Assembly: GCA_963778895.1 (NCBI GenBank)
Contig: CAVZVZ010000003.1
Coordinates: 1-64,000, forward strand
From: CAVZVZ01 sp963778895
Lineage (GTDB): Bacteria > Actinomycetota > Acidimicrobiia > Acidimicrobiales > Acidimicrobilacustridaceae
Direction of reading: 5' to 3'
Length of the DNA stretch: 64,000 nt
Part shown: positions 17,095 to 26,474 of the stretch, piece after piece
Position numbering within the stretch: position 1 is the first letter of the stretch
Layout: each line of letters begins with the position of its first letter
Notes under the pieces: generated by a model
Told to the model about the DNA's origin: nothing
Seen by the model: only the letters and a program-made list of their open reading frames with translations
Databases searched by the model: none
Made by a program: the position numbers and the translations under genes

Positions 17095-18519
17095 ATGGAC
17101 CACGTCAAAGAGTTCTACATCGACGGGAAGTGGGTGGCTCCGCTCACCAACGACACCCTTGCGGTCATCAACCCCGCGACCGAGGAACCGATCGAGTCGA
17201 TCGCCATGGGCGGACCCGACGACGTCGACGCCGCCGTCGCTGCGGCCAAGGCCGCCTTCGAGACCTACTCACTCACCACCCGCGAGGAGCGTCTGGCCCT
17301 CCTCGATCGCATCATCGAGGTCTACGGCACGCGTCTCGACGACCTCGCCCGGGTCATCAGTGACGAGGTGGGCGCGCCTTTGTGGCTCGCGCAGCGGGCC
17401 CAGGCCGTGGCGGGGCTCGGGCATTTCATGACCACTCGCGAGGTGCTGGCCAACCTCGAGTTCGAGACGACCATGGGAGACACCCTCATCGTTCGAGAGC
17501 CGATCGGCGTCTGCGGCCTCATCACGCCGTGGAACTGGCCCGTCAACCAGATCGCGTGCAAGGTCGCTCCCGCGCTGGCCGCCGGCTGCACGATGGTGTT
17601 GAAGCCGTCCGAGGTCGCGCCGCTCAATGCGATCATCTTCGCCGAGATCCTCGATGAGGCCGGCGTGCCCGCCGGTGTGTTCAATCTCGTCAACGGCGAC
17701 GGCGTGAACGTCGGTCAACCGCTCGCCGCTCACCCCGACATCGACATGATGTCGTTCACCGGTTCCACACGCGCTGGTATCGAGGTGGCACGAGCGGCAG
17801 CACCCACCGTCAAGCGCGTCGCCCAAGAGCTCGGTGGAAAGTCAGCGAACATCGTGCTCGACGATGCCGACTTCGAAGCTGTGATCGCGCGCGACGTCGC
17901 GGGGATGTGCAACAACTCGGGGCAGTCGTGCAATGCGCCGACTCGCATGCTCGTTCCCGCCTCTCGGATGGACGAGGCGGCGAAGATCGCCGCGGCCGCC
18001 GCGTCTCAGGTGACGGTCGGTGATCCCAAGGACGAGTCCAGCCGGATCGGTCCTGTCGTCTCAGCAGTGCAGTACAGCCGGATCCAACAGCTGATCGAGA
18101 AGGGGGTCGGCGAGGGCGCCACGGTGGAGATCGGCGGTCCCGGTAAGCCCGAAGGGCTCGAGACCGGTTACTACGTTCGACCGACCGTCTTCTCACACGT
18201 CACCAACGACATGACGATCGCGCGCGAGGAGATCTTCGGCCCGGTCCTGGTGATGATCGGCTACGACGACGACGACGATGCCGTGCGCATCGCCAACGAC
18301 ACCGTCTACGGACTGGCCGGCTACATCTCCGGCACGAGCGACCGCGCCCGAGCCATGGCCCGTCGCATCCGTAGCGGCAACGTGCACCTCAACGGCGCCC
18401 AAGGCGACTTCACGGCCCCCTTCGGGGGCTACAAGCAGTCAGGCAACGGCCGCGAGTGGGGCGAGTTCGGCCTGGACGAGTACCTCGAGACGAAGGCGAT
18501 CCTCGGGTACGGCGCCTGA
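17095..18519 (+). CDS. NAD(P)-dependent aldehyde dehydrogenase
   Basis: A 474-residue ALDH of usual length. The catalytic Glu lies in QELGGKSANIV and the catalytic Cys in NNSGQSCNAPTRM; the cofactor loop is SFTGSTRAG, with the oxyanion Asn in ITPWNWPVNQ. The closing PFGGYKQSGNGREWGEFGL is typical. ATG at 17095 follows AGGGGG; the open frame further upstream shows no homology. It oxidises aldehydes to acids; the substrate is unknown. The 149-bp gap before it probably holds its promoter. Confidence 0.92.
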   Translation: MDHVKEFYIDGKWVAPLTNDTLAVINPATEEPIESIAMGGPDDVDAAVAAAKAAFETYSLTTREERLALLDRIIEVYGTRLDDLARVISDEVGAPLWLAQRAQAVAGLGHFMTTREVLANLEFETTMGDTLIVREPIGVCGLITPWNWPVNQIACKVAPALAAGCTMVLKPSEVAPLNAIIFAEILDEAGVPAGVFNLVNGDGVNVGQPLAAHPDIDMMSFTGSTRAGIEVARAAAPTVKRVAQELGGKSANIVLDDADFEAVIARDVAGMCNNSGQSCNAPTRMLVPASRMDEAAKIAAAAASQVTVGDPKDESSRIGPVVSAVQYSRIQQLIEKGVGEGATVEIGGPGKPEGLETGYYVRPTVFSHVTNDMTIAREEIFGPVLVMIGYDDDDDAVRIANDTVYGLAGYISGTSDRARAMARRIRSGNVHLNGAQGDFTAPFGGYKQSGNGREWGEFGLDEYLETKAILGYGA

Positions 18520-18531
18520 CCCGGCGACGGT

Positions 18532-18831
18532 CTACAACGGACCGTACGACGACACCACATACTTCGTGGTGGGCATCTCGCCGTCGAGGACCTCTCCGAG
18601 CGCCACCACGAAGTCAGCCATGTGCGGCAGCGTGAAATGTGCGGCGAGCGACTCCTCGTCGTCCCACTCCTCGAACAGGTGGAACACGGCCGGGTCGTCG
18701 AGGTCCTGCGAGAAGGTGTAGGAGATGTTGCCCGGTTCCGTCGCAGTCGCGGCGGCCATGGTCTTGGCGGCCTCGACCGCTTGGTCACGGCGGTCGGGAC
18801 GGATGCGTGCCGTTGCTTTGATGACGATCAC
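18532..18831 (-). CDS. Antibiotic biosynthesis monooxygenase (ABM)-domain protein
   Basis: A 99-residue ferredoxin-like protein. The start VIVIKATARIRPDRRDQAVE is followed by TEPGNISYTFSQDLDDPAVF, HLFEEWDDEESLAAHFTLPH and a short tail. This is the ABM/YgiN pattern, with the conserved H/E residues of the central strands. Members oxidise quinones or degrade haem without a metal, or simply bind ligands. GTG at 18831 gives the canonical start. It is convergent with the ALDH (12 bp) and divergent from the sulfotransferase. Confidence 0.8.
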   Translation of the reverse strand: MIVIKATARIRPDRRDQAVEAAKTMAAATATEPGNISYTFSQDLDDPAVFHLFEEWDDEESLAAHFTLPHMADFVVALGEVLDGEMPTTKYVVSSYGPL

Positions 18832-18868
18832 GATGAGAGCCTGCCAGACCGAACCAGCCGGGGGAAAC

Positions 18869-20059
18869 ATGTCCACATCGTTCGACGGCACTACCGCCAC
18901 GCGTGATCGCCTGGTCGACCAGGCCATACGCGACACCGGTCTCGACGACTTCGGCGCGCCCAGCTGGCAGGAGGGCCTCGACCTGTTGCTCGACTCGGTG
19001 GCGGCGACGGCAGACCTCAACGAGATCGGCGTCGGCGTGGTCGAGGACGGCGTCGTCACCGACCTGTCCAACCGGCTCCGCATCGAGGAGTGGAGGAAGA
19101 CTCACCCCGCCGTCGCGCGGGAAGAGATCATCCGCCCGATCATCATCGTCGGCCAACCGCGGACGGGCACGTCGATCCTGCACGACCTGATGGCCCAAGA
19201 TCCGGCGAACCGCGCTCCTCTCAGTTGGGAGATCGAGCGACCGGTGCCGGCGCCGCAGACCGCCACATACGACACCGATCCGCGGATCGCCGAGGCCCAG
19301 GCCGGCTTCGACCTCGTCGAGTCGATCATTCCCGGCTTCACTGCCTTCCACGAGCTCGGCGCGCAACTCGCGCAGGAAGACGTGCGCATCTTCACGAGTG
19401 ACTTCCGCTCGATGCAGTACTCCCTTCAGTTCGAGGTGCCGGCCTACAACCGTTGGCTGTTGCACGAGGCCGACATGGCGCCCGCCTACCGTTGGCATCG
19501 GCGGTTCCTGCAGCACCTGCAGTCCGAGCACAAGTCCGAGCGATGGTTGCTCAAGTCGCCCGCGCACCTGTGGTCACTTCCCGCGTTGCTGGCCGAGTAC
19601 CCGGACGCGATCGTGATCCAGAACCACCGCGATCCGCTGAAGGTGATCGCGTCCATCAGCGCCCTCGGGGCAAGCCTGCGCGAGATGACGACGGACTCGT
19701 TCGACGTACGCACGCTCGCCGCGCAGTACGGCGACGACATCATGGTGGGCCTCGACCGTGGGCTCGCGGCACGGCAGGAGAATCTGTTCGCACCGGGCCA
19801 GGTCGTCGACGTGCGATACCAGGATTTCCGCCATGATCTCATCGCGACCGTCGAGCGGATCTACGACGAGATCGGCCTCGAGCTCTCGGCCGAGGCCGAG
19901 TCGCGAATGCGCGCTTTCCTCGCCGCTCATCCCGGCGACCAGGCCGGCAGCCTCAAGCGTTACTCGTTCGCCGACACCGGACTCGACGAAGACGCGCTGC
20001 GCGAACGAGCCCGCGCCTACCAGGAGTACTTCCAGGTCGAGTCCGAACCCATTCGCTGA
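18869..20059 (+). CDS. Sulfotransferase-family protein (second copy)
   Basis: A 396-residue Sulfotransfer_3 protein. The 5'-phosphosulfate loop is IIIVGQPRTGTSILHDLMAQ near residue 92. The 3'-phosphate region WLLKSPAHLWSLPALLAEYP is followed by IQNHRDPLKVIAS. Similarity to the paralogue at 15716 is spread along the protein, so this is an old duplication. ATG at 18869 follows GGGGG. It precedes an MFS gene by 47 bp. The acceptor is unknown; such paralogues accompany lipid and steroid pathways in related bacteria. Confidence 0.85.
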   Translation: MSTSFDGTTATRDRLVDQAIRDTGLDDFGAPSWQEGLDLLLDSVAATADLNEIGVGVVEDGVVTDLSNRLRIEEWRKTHPAVAREEIIRPIIIVGQPRTGTSILHDLMAQDPANRAPLSWEIERPVPAPQTATYDTDPRIAEAQAGFDLVESIIPGFTAFHELGAQLAQEDVRIFTSDFRSMQYSLQFEVPAYNRWLLHEADMAPAYRWHRRFLQHLQSEHKSERWLLKSPAHLWSLPALLAEYPDAIVIQNHRDPLKVIASISALGASLREMTTDSFDVRTLAAQYGDDIMVGLDRGLAARQENLFAPGQVVDVRYQDFRHDLIATVERIYDEIGLELSAEAESRMRAFLAAHPGDQAGSLKRYSFADTGLDEDALRERARAYQEYFQVESEPIR

Positions 20060-20106
20060 CAACGCGGGAGCGCGGCAACGACGCGCACCGTCTCGAGGAT
20101 CACCAC

Positions 20107-21354
20107 GTGCCCAAGTTCTTAGTGGACGTGACGCCGCTGCGCGAGTCGCGGGAGTTCCGACTGCTCTATGGCGGACAGATCCTTTCGGTCCTCGGCAGCC
20201 AGATGACGGTGGTCGCGGCGCCGTACCAGGTGTACGTGCTCACCCGCTCGTCGCTGATGGTCGGTCTCCTGGGTCTGGCTGCGCTCGTGCCACTCATCGC
20301 CGGATCGCTGATCGGCGGTGCATTGGCCGACGCGTACGACCGCCGCACGCTGTTGCTCGTCGCGCAAGTGCTCCTCCTGTCCGTGAGCGCCGGGTTGGCC
20401 GTGAACGCCATGCTGGCGAATCCTCGTCTCTGGCTGATCTACCTGTTGGTGGTCCTGCAGGCGGCGTTCGCCGGACTCGACAGCCCCACACGAGTAGCGG
20501 CGATACCGAAGCTGGTCGGAGCCGACCATCTACCGGCGGCGGCGGCGCTGAACCAGCTCCTCTACCAAGTTGGCGGAGTGCTCGGGCCCGCGTTGGGCGG
20601 CCTGCTGATCGCGCGCGTCAGCCTGGCCTCCGCCTACTGGGTCGACTCGCTCAGCTTCGTCGTGGCAATCGTCGCGTTGATGGCCATGCGCCCCATACCA
20701 GTCGAGGGCGGCGGCACGCGGGCCAGCGTGGCGTCGATCGTCGAGGGTCTGCGCTTCCTCAAGGGGCGTCAGGCTTTGCAAGGCACGTTCGTCATCGACA
20801 TCAACGCCATGGTGTTCGGCATGCCCCGGGCATTGTTCCCCGCCATCGGCACGACATTGGGAGGGCCGGCCGCGGTAGGTCTGCTCTACGCCGCACCCGG
20901 AGCGGGAGCCATCGTGGGTGCGGGCACGTCTGGATGGGTCAACCGCGTCGACAAGCAAGGTCGCGCGACCATCATCGCCGTCATCGTGTGGGGTGCAGCG
21001 ATCGGCGCATTCGGTTTGAGCGACTGGTTGCCGCTGGCCCTCGCGCTGTTGGCCTTAGCCGGGGCGGCCGATGTGATCTCGGCAGTGTTCCGCAACACCA
21101 TCCTGCAACTGAGCGTGCCCGACCGCCTGCGAGGACGCCTTTCGTCGGTACACATCGCGGTGGTCACCGGCGGACCTCGACTCGGTGATTTCGAGTCCGG
21201 CGCCGTCGCGGCGTTGACGACGCCCGCCTTCGCAGTGGTGTCCGGGGGCGTGGCCTGCATCGTGGGCGCGCTGGCCATCGCTCGGCTCATGCCTGACTTC
21301 ACCCGCTGGCGCATGAGTGGGCACGACCGACCACGATCTAGTCCGGACGGTTGA
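20107..21354 (+). CDS. MFS transporter (EntS-like)
   Basis: A 415-residue protein with twelve predicted helices. EntS/MFS_3-type features are LRESREFRLLYGGQILSVLG at the N-terminus, the loop GGALADAYDRRTLLLVAQ between helices 2 and 3, and SPTRVAAIPKLVGADHLPAA after helix 4. The family exports siderophores, drugs or other small molecules. Start GTG at 20107. Its 3' end lies inside a 20-bp tandem duplication. The substrate is unknown. Confidence 0.85.
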   Translation: MPKFLVDVTPLRESREFRLLYGGQILSVLGSQMTVVAAPYQVYVLTRSSLMVGLLGLAALVPLIAGSLIGGALADAYDRRTLLLVAQVLLLSVSAGLAVNAMLANPRLWLIYLLVVLQAAFAGLDSPTRVAAIPKLVGADHLPAAAALNQLLYQVGGVLGPALGGLLIARVSLASAYWVDSLSFVVAIVALMAMRPIPVEGGGTRASVASIVEGLRFLKGRQALQGTFVIDINAMVFGMPRALFPAIGTTLGGPAAVGLLYAAPGAGAIVGAGTSGWVNRVDKQGRATIIAVIVWGAAIGAFGLSDWLPLALALLALAGAADVISAVFRNTILQLSVPDRLRGRLSSVHIAVVTGGPRLGDFESGAVAALTTPAFAVVSGGVACIVGALAIARLMPDFTRWRMSGHDRPRSSPDG

Positions 21355-21379
21355 CGGCCAGTCCGGACGGTTGACGACC
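21340..21379. repeat. 20-bp tandem duplication at the MFS 3' end
   Basis: AGTCCGGACGGTTGACG occurs at 21340-21356 and again at 21360-21376 with a 20-bp period; the units differ only in the linker (GCC versus ACC). The MFS stop codon lies in the first copy, so the second copy would supply a spare stop. It probably arose by local slippage. Confidence 0.7.
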
Positions 21380-21390
21380 GATCCGACGCG

Positions 21391-22452
21391 TCAGTTGATC
21401 ATCACCCGCGCGACGAAGGGCGAAGTCATGGCGCGCACCAGCGCGCCGTATCCGAGCTGAAAGCGCACCTCGTCCCCAACCGTCAGGTCGATCGGGCCCG
21501 GGTCGATGACGAGATGATCGCTGCTCGCCCCGAGAATGTTCATCCCTGCGGGAGGCGTGAGGCCGTCGGGATCGGCGTCCTGCCGGCCCAGCGCGACGAT
21601 GCCTCGGCGAATGCTGCCCCGGTCGATCGGGAGCGGAGCCGGGCCGAATGCGGTCTGGTTGATCTCGCCCCACGGCCGGCTCGGCTTGACCTTCAACTCG
21701 ATCACCTCGGCGACCAAGGTGAACGCATCGGTGTGAAGACCCTCGATCGGGCGCCGACGCAAGGGCTCGCAACCGAGCAAGACGGACTCGCCGAGACGAA
21801 GGTCGTTGATGCGGCCGATCTCACCTCCACCCAGAGCCCACTCGAGGTTGGCCGAGTTGCCGCCCGACACGACGTCGAGGTTCAACCCGAACTTCGACTC
21901 CAGCATCGTGACCAGCCCGGAGAGCTCGGCCATGTTGCGGTCGTCCGGCGCCACTCCGTTCTGGCAACCGAGGTTGGTTCCGATACCCCGAAGCGTGATG
22001 GCGGGCAGCGACAACGTCTCGCGCACGAAGCCTTCGAGGTCACCTGGCAGGATGCCCTCGCGGAAGTCCCCGAGCTCGACCATCAGAACGACCGCGTGGT
22101 CGCGACCTTGCCGTTGGGCGGAGCTCGACAGCTGAGCAAGGACGTCGAGCTCGGTGTTGAGGCTCGCGTCGGCATGCTCGACCACTCGCGCGGCCTGGCT
22201 CGCCATCGGTGAGCGGATCAGCGTCAGGGGCGCGGTCACGCCGGCGCGCCGCAATGACTCGATGTTCTCGATGCGAGACTCGCCGATCGACGTGACGCCG
22301 GCCTGCAACAGCGCGTGGGCTATGTCGGGCGATCCAAGCGTCGCCTTGGTGACCCCGGTGACCGACACGCCACGCTCCCTCAGCCGGTGAACCAGCGTGC
22401 TGGCGTTGTGGCGAACGAGATCGAGGCGAATCTCCAGCCTCGGCGCGTTCAC
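21391..22452 (-). CDS. Alanine/ornithine racemase-like PLP enzyme (fold type III)
   Basis: A 353-residue protein. The PLP lysine lies in SVTGVTKATLGSPDIAHALL, then GVTSIGESRIENIESLRRAG, VLMVELGDFREGI, GTNLGCQNGVAPD and DVVSGGNSANLEWA. This matches the Ala/Orn racemase (YhfX-like) group with an N-terminal alanine-racemase barrel and a C-terminal beta domain. GTG at 22452 overlaps no gene but lies 8 bp from the DUF1611 stop, indicating one operon with DUF1611 and peptidase E. Likely racemisation of an amino acid; the substrate is unknown. Confidence 0.8.
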   Translation of the reverse strand: MNAPRLEIRLDLVRHNASTLVHRLRERGVSVTGVTKATLGSPDIAHALLQAGVTSIGESRIENIESLRRAGVTAPLTLIRSPMASQAARVVEHADASLNTELDVLAQLSSSAQRQGRDHAVVLMVELGDFREGILPGDLEGFVRETLSLPAITLRGIGTNLGCQNGVAPDDRNMAELSGLVTMLESKFGLNLDVVSGGNSANLEWALGGGEIGRINDLRLGESVLLGCEPLRRRPIEGLHTDAFTLVAEVIELKVKPSRPWGEINQTAFGPAPLPIDRGSIRRGIVALGRQDADPDGLTPPAGMNILGASSDHLVIDPGPIDLTVGDEVRFQLGYGALVRAMTSPFVARVMIN

Positions 22453-22459
22453 GTCGACG

Positions 22460-23570
22460 TCACGTCGCGACGATCGCCAACCTCGGCTGGAGCTGCGGGA
22501 ACGCGCGCAGGACCATGTCGACCAGGCGATGAGGGGCACGGGTGAGGGCGTCGGTGGCCGGGATACCAAGTTCGAGCTCGTACAAGGTGATGGCAGCGGT
22601 GATCTCGGCGTCGGTCATGTTCTCGTGATTGATCGTGAGCCCGATCACCTTGGTGTCGGCAAAGGTCTCGATCAGGTTGATCTCGCTGGCGGCGGTCGGC
22701 ATGGGGATCTCGGGAAAGTCGCCCAGCTGATGACGACCCGGCGCATGCTGCAGGATGACGCCCTGCGGCTGGCTACCACGCAGAATGAAACTCGACGTCA
22801 GATAGGCCGGGTGGCTGAGCGCGCCTTGACCCTCGATGACGATCACATCGGGGTGCTCACTCTCGTAGGCCTCGAGCACCGTGGACTCCACCTCACCTGA
22901 GCAGAACTGGCAGGGGATGGCGTCGACGGCCACCCCGTAGCGACCGCCCTGGATCAGTCCGGTCTGCCCGGTGCTGACCAGTACGGCATGGATACCGCGA
23001 TCGTTGAGAGCCTGCGTGAGGATCGTCGCGGTGGTCCGCTTGCCGATCGCGCCATCGGTACCGAGCACGGCGACGCGGGGGCAGTCGACGGTCGCGATGC
23101 GACCGCTGAACATCCGCAGGTCCTTCTTGTCGTGCGGGCGGCGCACGTCGAGGATGGTCACGCCGTGGGCCGCCGCGGCCGCCGACGCGAACTCGGGGTC
23201 GTCGTTCAAGAACTCGTGCAACCCGTTCACGACATCCATGCCGCGAGTGATGGCATCGAGCGTCACACCGCGCTGGATCGGCGAAAGCATGCCGCTCGAG
23301 GGAGCCATCCCGAAGATGAACACGTCGGGGGTGCGACCGGCAAGGTCGATGGCATCGTCGAGGTCGGCGCAGATCGGGAATCCCATTCGGACTGCCGTCG
23401 AGCACGGTTCCGGCATCGAGTCCGGCCTGAGCCCGGTCGATGACCGACAGGATCTCGTACCTCTCCGAGTAGCGGACCAGACCGTTGGCCGTCTTCCCGT
23501 CGATGGCACCGAAGTTCGCCTCGCAGTACACCACCGCGGTCGGACGAACAGAAGCGGCTCGGGGGGGCAT
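22460..23570 (-). CDS. DUF1611 (DgcN-like) P-loop protein, one frame break
   Basis: About 369 residues once joined. The N-terminal domain (TAVVYCEANFGAIDGKTANG) is followed by a Rossmann-like part with VFIFGMAPSSGMLSP. The C-terminal domain carries the P-loop-like VAVLGTDGAIGKRTTATILT, STGQTGLIQGG and VIEGQGALSHPAY. This is the DUF1611 family; as I recall, it includes the D-glutamate N-acetyltransferase DgcN. ATG at 23570 has a strong AAGGAG. The frame changes at about 23388 (one extra base). It is downstream of peptidase E and upstream of the PLP racemase, so D-amino-acid or dipeptide turnover is a fair guess. Confidence 0.75.
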
Positions 23571-23573
23571 GAC

Positions 23574-24428
23574 TCTCCTTGAGATGGGCTCAGAGGAGGC
23601 GACCGAATGGAGCCGACCGAGAACCAGCCGGATATAGGAGAGGTCCCCGCTAAGTGGGTTGAAGGACTTGCAGGTTACCCCAGTCGGGTGGTTTCGCTGG
23701 ACCGGTACGGGCCGCCGACCGCCGTCGAAATCGGGTCTGAGCTGCAACAACTGCGACACGTCGAGCCCCCCTTCGAAGGCCTGACATCCGGTGCGCTCGA
23801 ACAATCGCGAACGGCCGGTCACCATGGCGGTGGCGCCGTCGACCCTCAACCACGAGCCCTCGTACAGCGCGAGAACAGGACAGTCGTTCTCCTCGAGGAA
23901 CTCCTCGATCCGCTCCTCCCTGGTCTCTCCCATGAACGTCGAGTTCGGGTCGGCGTCGACGTAGTGCAGGTTGATCTGGAAAGGCAACAGGTCCAGCGCG
24001 TCGAAGCTCGGCGGTTGGCAGATCGGCATGTCGTTGGACGTGCGTATCGTCGGACAGGCGACGGTGGTCCCGGCCGATGCACCCATGTAACGCGTTGCAC
24101 CCTCGCGCACGTGTTCGCTCAGACCGTCGATGACTTCGAGGCCGTAGAGGGTGTCGAGCAGACGGAACGTGTTACCGCCACCCATCATCACGGCGTCGGC
24201 GTCGAGAATGGCACGGGCGGGATCGGCGGCGTGATGGGCGGAGACGACCTCGATGCCGAATGCCCCGAGCGCGGCCGTGACTCGCTCGGCGTAGTCGTCC
24301 CAGTCGGCCAACGCGAACGGGATGAACGTCACTGTCTTCCCCGCCGCGACCTCGACGAACGCCGCGGAGGCGTGACCGAACATCGGGGCGCCGTAGTTCA
24401 TCGAATTGGAAAGCAGCAGGAGATCCAC
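23574..24428 (-). CDS. pepE: Peptidase E-like (family S51) dipeptidase; no in-frame stop before DUF1611
   Basis: An S51 peptidase of about 235 residues, close to the 229 of E. coli PepE, which cleaves Asp-X dipeptides. The nucleophile Ser lies in MGASAGTTVACPTIRTSNDM, whose Asp and Asn also match PepE; the catalytic His lies in INLHYVDADPNST. MMGGGNTFRLLDTL precedes these. Homology ends near DVSQLLQ at about 23730, but the frame stays open and runs in phase into the DUF1611 start at 23570. One extra base would expose a TAA at about 23675. The true stop is thus uncertain. It is the first gene of the racemase/DUF1611 unit. Confidence 0.8.
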
Positions 24429-24436
24429 CGGGTTCG

Positions 24437-24955
24437 TCAGCCGGCCGACTCGAGCACGAAGATGCGGATGTCACGACCGGTGATGCGTTGCTGGTACTTG
24501 TCGTAGCCCGGGTACACGGTCGAGGCCGTCCTCCAAATACCTCCGCGCTCGTCGTCGGTCGCGGGACGCACCATCCCGTCGAGGTCCGCATCCCGGTAGC
24601 GAACATGCACCGACGGGTCGGCCTCGAGGTTGAGCACCCAACCAGGCGTGGGCGTCTGCCCGAAGTTGGTACCGAGGAGCGCGAGGCTGTCTCCGCTCGG
24701 CACCGCGATCAGCGGCGTCGTGCGCGGCTGACCGCTCTTGCGTCCCTTCGTCGTGACGAAGATGACCGGGAGCCCGGCGAGCAGCTGCGGCACGCTCGTT
24801 CGTCCTTTCGTCAGCTTGCGACAGACTCGATCCATGCGGGCGAGCGTCTTCGAGAAGAACCACGCTCCGAAACTCGTCGACCCGAACGACTGCATGAGCC
24901 GTTGGAAGCCATTGATCTGCGCGTAGGTGTAGCCGAGGTCGGCCGCCACTCCCAT
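24437..24955 (-). CDS. Deazaflavin (F420)-dependent nitroreductase-family protein
   Basis: A 172-residue split-barrel protein of the DDN family. The signature VIFVTTKGRKSGQPRTTPLI is followed by LALLGTNFGQTPTPGWVLNL, EADPSVHVRYRD and a closing YPGYDKYQQRITGRDIRIFV. Mycobacterial relatives reduce quinones or nitro compounds using coenzyme F420H2. ATG at 24955 is chosen; upstream in-frame codons lack a ribosome site. It lies 8 bp upstream of peptidase E on the same strand. Its presence implies that the host makes F420. Confidence 0.85.
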   Translation of the reverse strand: MGVAADLGYTYAQINGFQRLMQSFGSTSFGAWFFSKTLARMDRVCRKLTKGRTSVPQLLAGLPVIFVTTKGRKSGQPRTTPLIAVPSGDSLALLGTNFGQTPTPGWVLNLEADPSVHVRYRDADLDGMVRPATDDERGGIWRTASTVYPGYDKYQQRITGRDIRIFVLESAG

Positions 24956-24977
24956 ATCGGTGACGCTAATCGCTGGA

Positions 24978-24998
24978 TCAGCCGGTGAACCTCGGTGA
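24978..24998 (-). other. SPRFTG C-terminal tag (copy 1)
   Basis: The last six codons plus the TGA stop of the phosphoesterase. The 21 bases match the last 21 of the secreted protein at 46441 at 20 positions, although the two proteins are otherwise unrelated. No transmembrane helix or positive tail follows, so it is not a standard LPXTG sorting signal. Confidence 0.6.
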
Positions 24999-26435
24999 GA
25001 CGACCGACTCCACGCCCGACGATCCACCGCCTGACGTGCCGGCCACCGATGGCGGGGGTACGGAGGTCGGGGGCCCGGTTGTGGTGGGAGTCGTCGCCGG
25101 CTCGGTCGGCGGGCGCGGCAGCGGCTGGCAGGCGCTACCCGCGGCCGGCAGACCGGGATCCGGAAGCGTGGGCGGCGTCATGAAGCCCGGATTCGCGAAG
25201 TCGAGGGCGTCGAGCAGGTTGTCGGCGTTGGCATCGCGCAACGTCAATGCACCCAGGTTGAACTTCGTCTCGATGAACTTCAGGACGGACGTGTGGTCGT
25301 GCACCACGTGCGAGACGTAGTTCTTCTTCGCGAAGGGCGACACCACTACTGCGGGCACGCGCATGCCGTACTGATCGAAACCGCCGGGCTGATCCGGCGG
25401 TGAAGTGATGCGCGGCGCGATCGCATCGGGTGCCACCGCAAGCGGCGGTGGCACGTGGTCGTAGTAGCCCCCGTGCTCGTCGTACATGAAGAAGAGCACC
25501 GTCTTCTCCCAGCCCGGTCCGTGCATGACGGCGTTGATGATCGACGAGCTGTAGGCCTCGCCGTTCTGCACATCGGCGGGAGACTCTTCGGAGTAGGTCG
25601 TTCCGCCAGGGCTGATGATGCTCACCTGCGGCAGCGTGCCGTTGGCGCAGTCGGTGAGGAAGTCGTTGAAGTTTCGGATGTAGTTCGAGTTGGCAGCCGC
25701 GAAGTTGGGGAACAGATAGATGTCGGCGAGGTCGATCGCATAGTCGAGCCACGAGATGCCGTTCGCGTTGAGGCGATCCCAGATCAGCCCGTTCGGGGCG
25801 TCGGGTGTGGCCAACACCTCGTTGATGTCGGTCGAGACGATCCCGACGGATGTCGCAGCTTGCAGGTAACGACGATTGGGGAACGTTTGGCCGAGCACTG
25901 AGCAGAACCAACGGTCACACACTGGGAACGTGGACGCGAGCCCGTAGTAGAAGGGCAGATCCGTACCGTCCCAGTAGCCCATGCTGCCGGTACCGCCGTC
26001 GGCCGCGCGGACGAAGCCGTCCATGGCGCCGTTGTGCCAGGAGATGTGGCTTGCGTTCCAGGATTGGCTCGCGCCGTCGAGCGTGTCGCAGCCGCTGGGC
26101 ATGTGAAACATGCCGACCGGATTGCCATCGAGATCGGGGTTGGTGTTCGTCGGCAAACCACCCGGCCCGAGCGTCAATCCGTCGCCCCTACCGAGCAGGC
26201 CGAAGTAGTTGTCGTACGAGTGGTTCTCCTGCATGTAGACGATCACGTGCTCGATCTGCGGCATCGTGTCGACGCCCTCGGGCAGAGCATCGAACGGACG
26301 CGTGTCGGGGCCGAGCAACAGCCCCGACGCCCGGGCCGGCGCCTGCGCGGCCCAGCCCCGCACGGCAGAGCCACCGACGAGCGAGACGCCCGCCCCGACC
26401 CCGAGGCCTTGAAGGAAGCGGCGACGCGAGATCAC
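24978..26435 (-). CDS. Tat-exported phosphoesterase (phospholipase C/acid phosphatase family) with C-terminal SPRFTG tail
   Basis: A 485-residue protein. The Tat signal is SRRRFLQGLGVGAGVSLVGG with an Ala-rich cleavage region at about residue 31. The alkaline-phosphatase-fold motif MQENHSYDNYFGLLG is near residue 70, followed by VSIISPGGTTYSEESPADV, FFMYDEHGGYYDHVPPP and VVHDHTSVLKFIETKFN, all typical of bacterial phospholipase C and AcpA-like acid phosphatases. After the catalytic domain, about 45 residues are Pro/Thr/Ser/Gly-rich and end in SPRFTG. That hexapeptide also ends the secreted protein at 46441. It should act outside the membrane on phosphodiesters or phosphomonoesters. Confidence 0.88.
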   Translation of the reverse strand: MISRRRFLQGLGVGAGVSLVGGSAVRGWAAQAPARASGLLLGPDTRPFDALPEGVDTMPQIEHVIVYMQENHSYDNYFGLLGRGDGLTLGPGGLPTNTNPDLDGNPVGMFHMPSGCDTLDGASQSWNASHISWHNGAMDGFVRAADGGTGSMGYWDGTDLPFYYGLASTFPVCDRWFCSVLGQTFPNRRYLQAATSVGIVSTDINEVLATPDAPNGLIWDRLNANGISWLDYAIDLADIYLFPNFAAANSNYIRNFNDFLTDCANGTLPQVSIISPGGTTYSEESPADVQNGEAYSSSIINAVMHGPGWEKTVLFFMYDEHGGYYDHVPPPLAVAPDAIAPRITSPPDQPGGFDQYGMRVPAVVVSPFAKKNYVSHVVHDHTSVLKFIETKFNLGALTLRDANADNLLDALDFANPGFMTPPTLPDPGLPAAGSACQPLPRPPTEPATTPTTTGPPTSVPPPSVAGTSGGGSSGVESVVSPRFTG

Positions 26436-26474
26436 CAGCGCAGTCTGACAGGCGACGCCGAATATGCAATCGCG

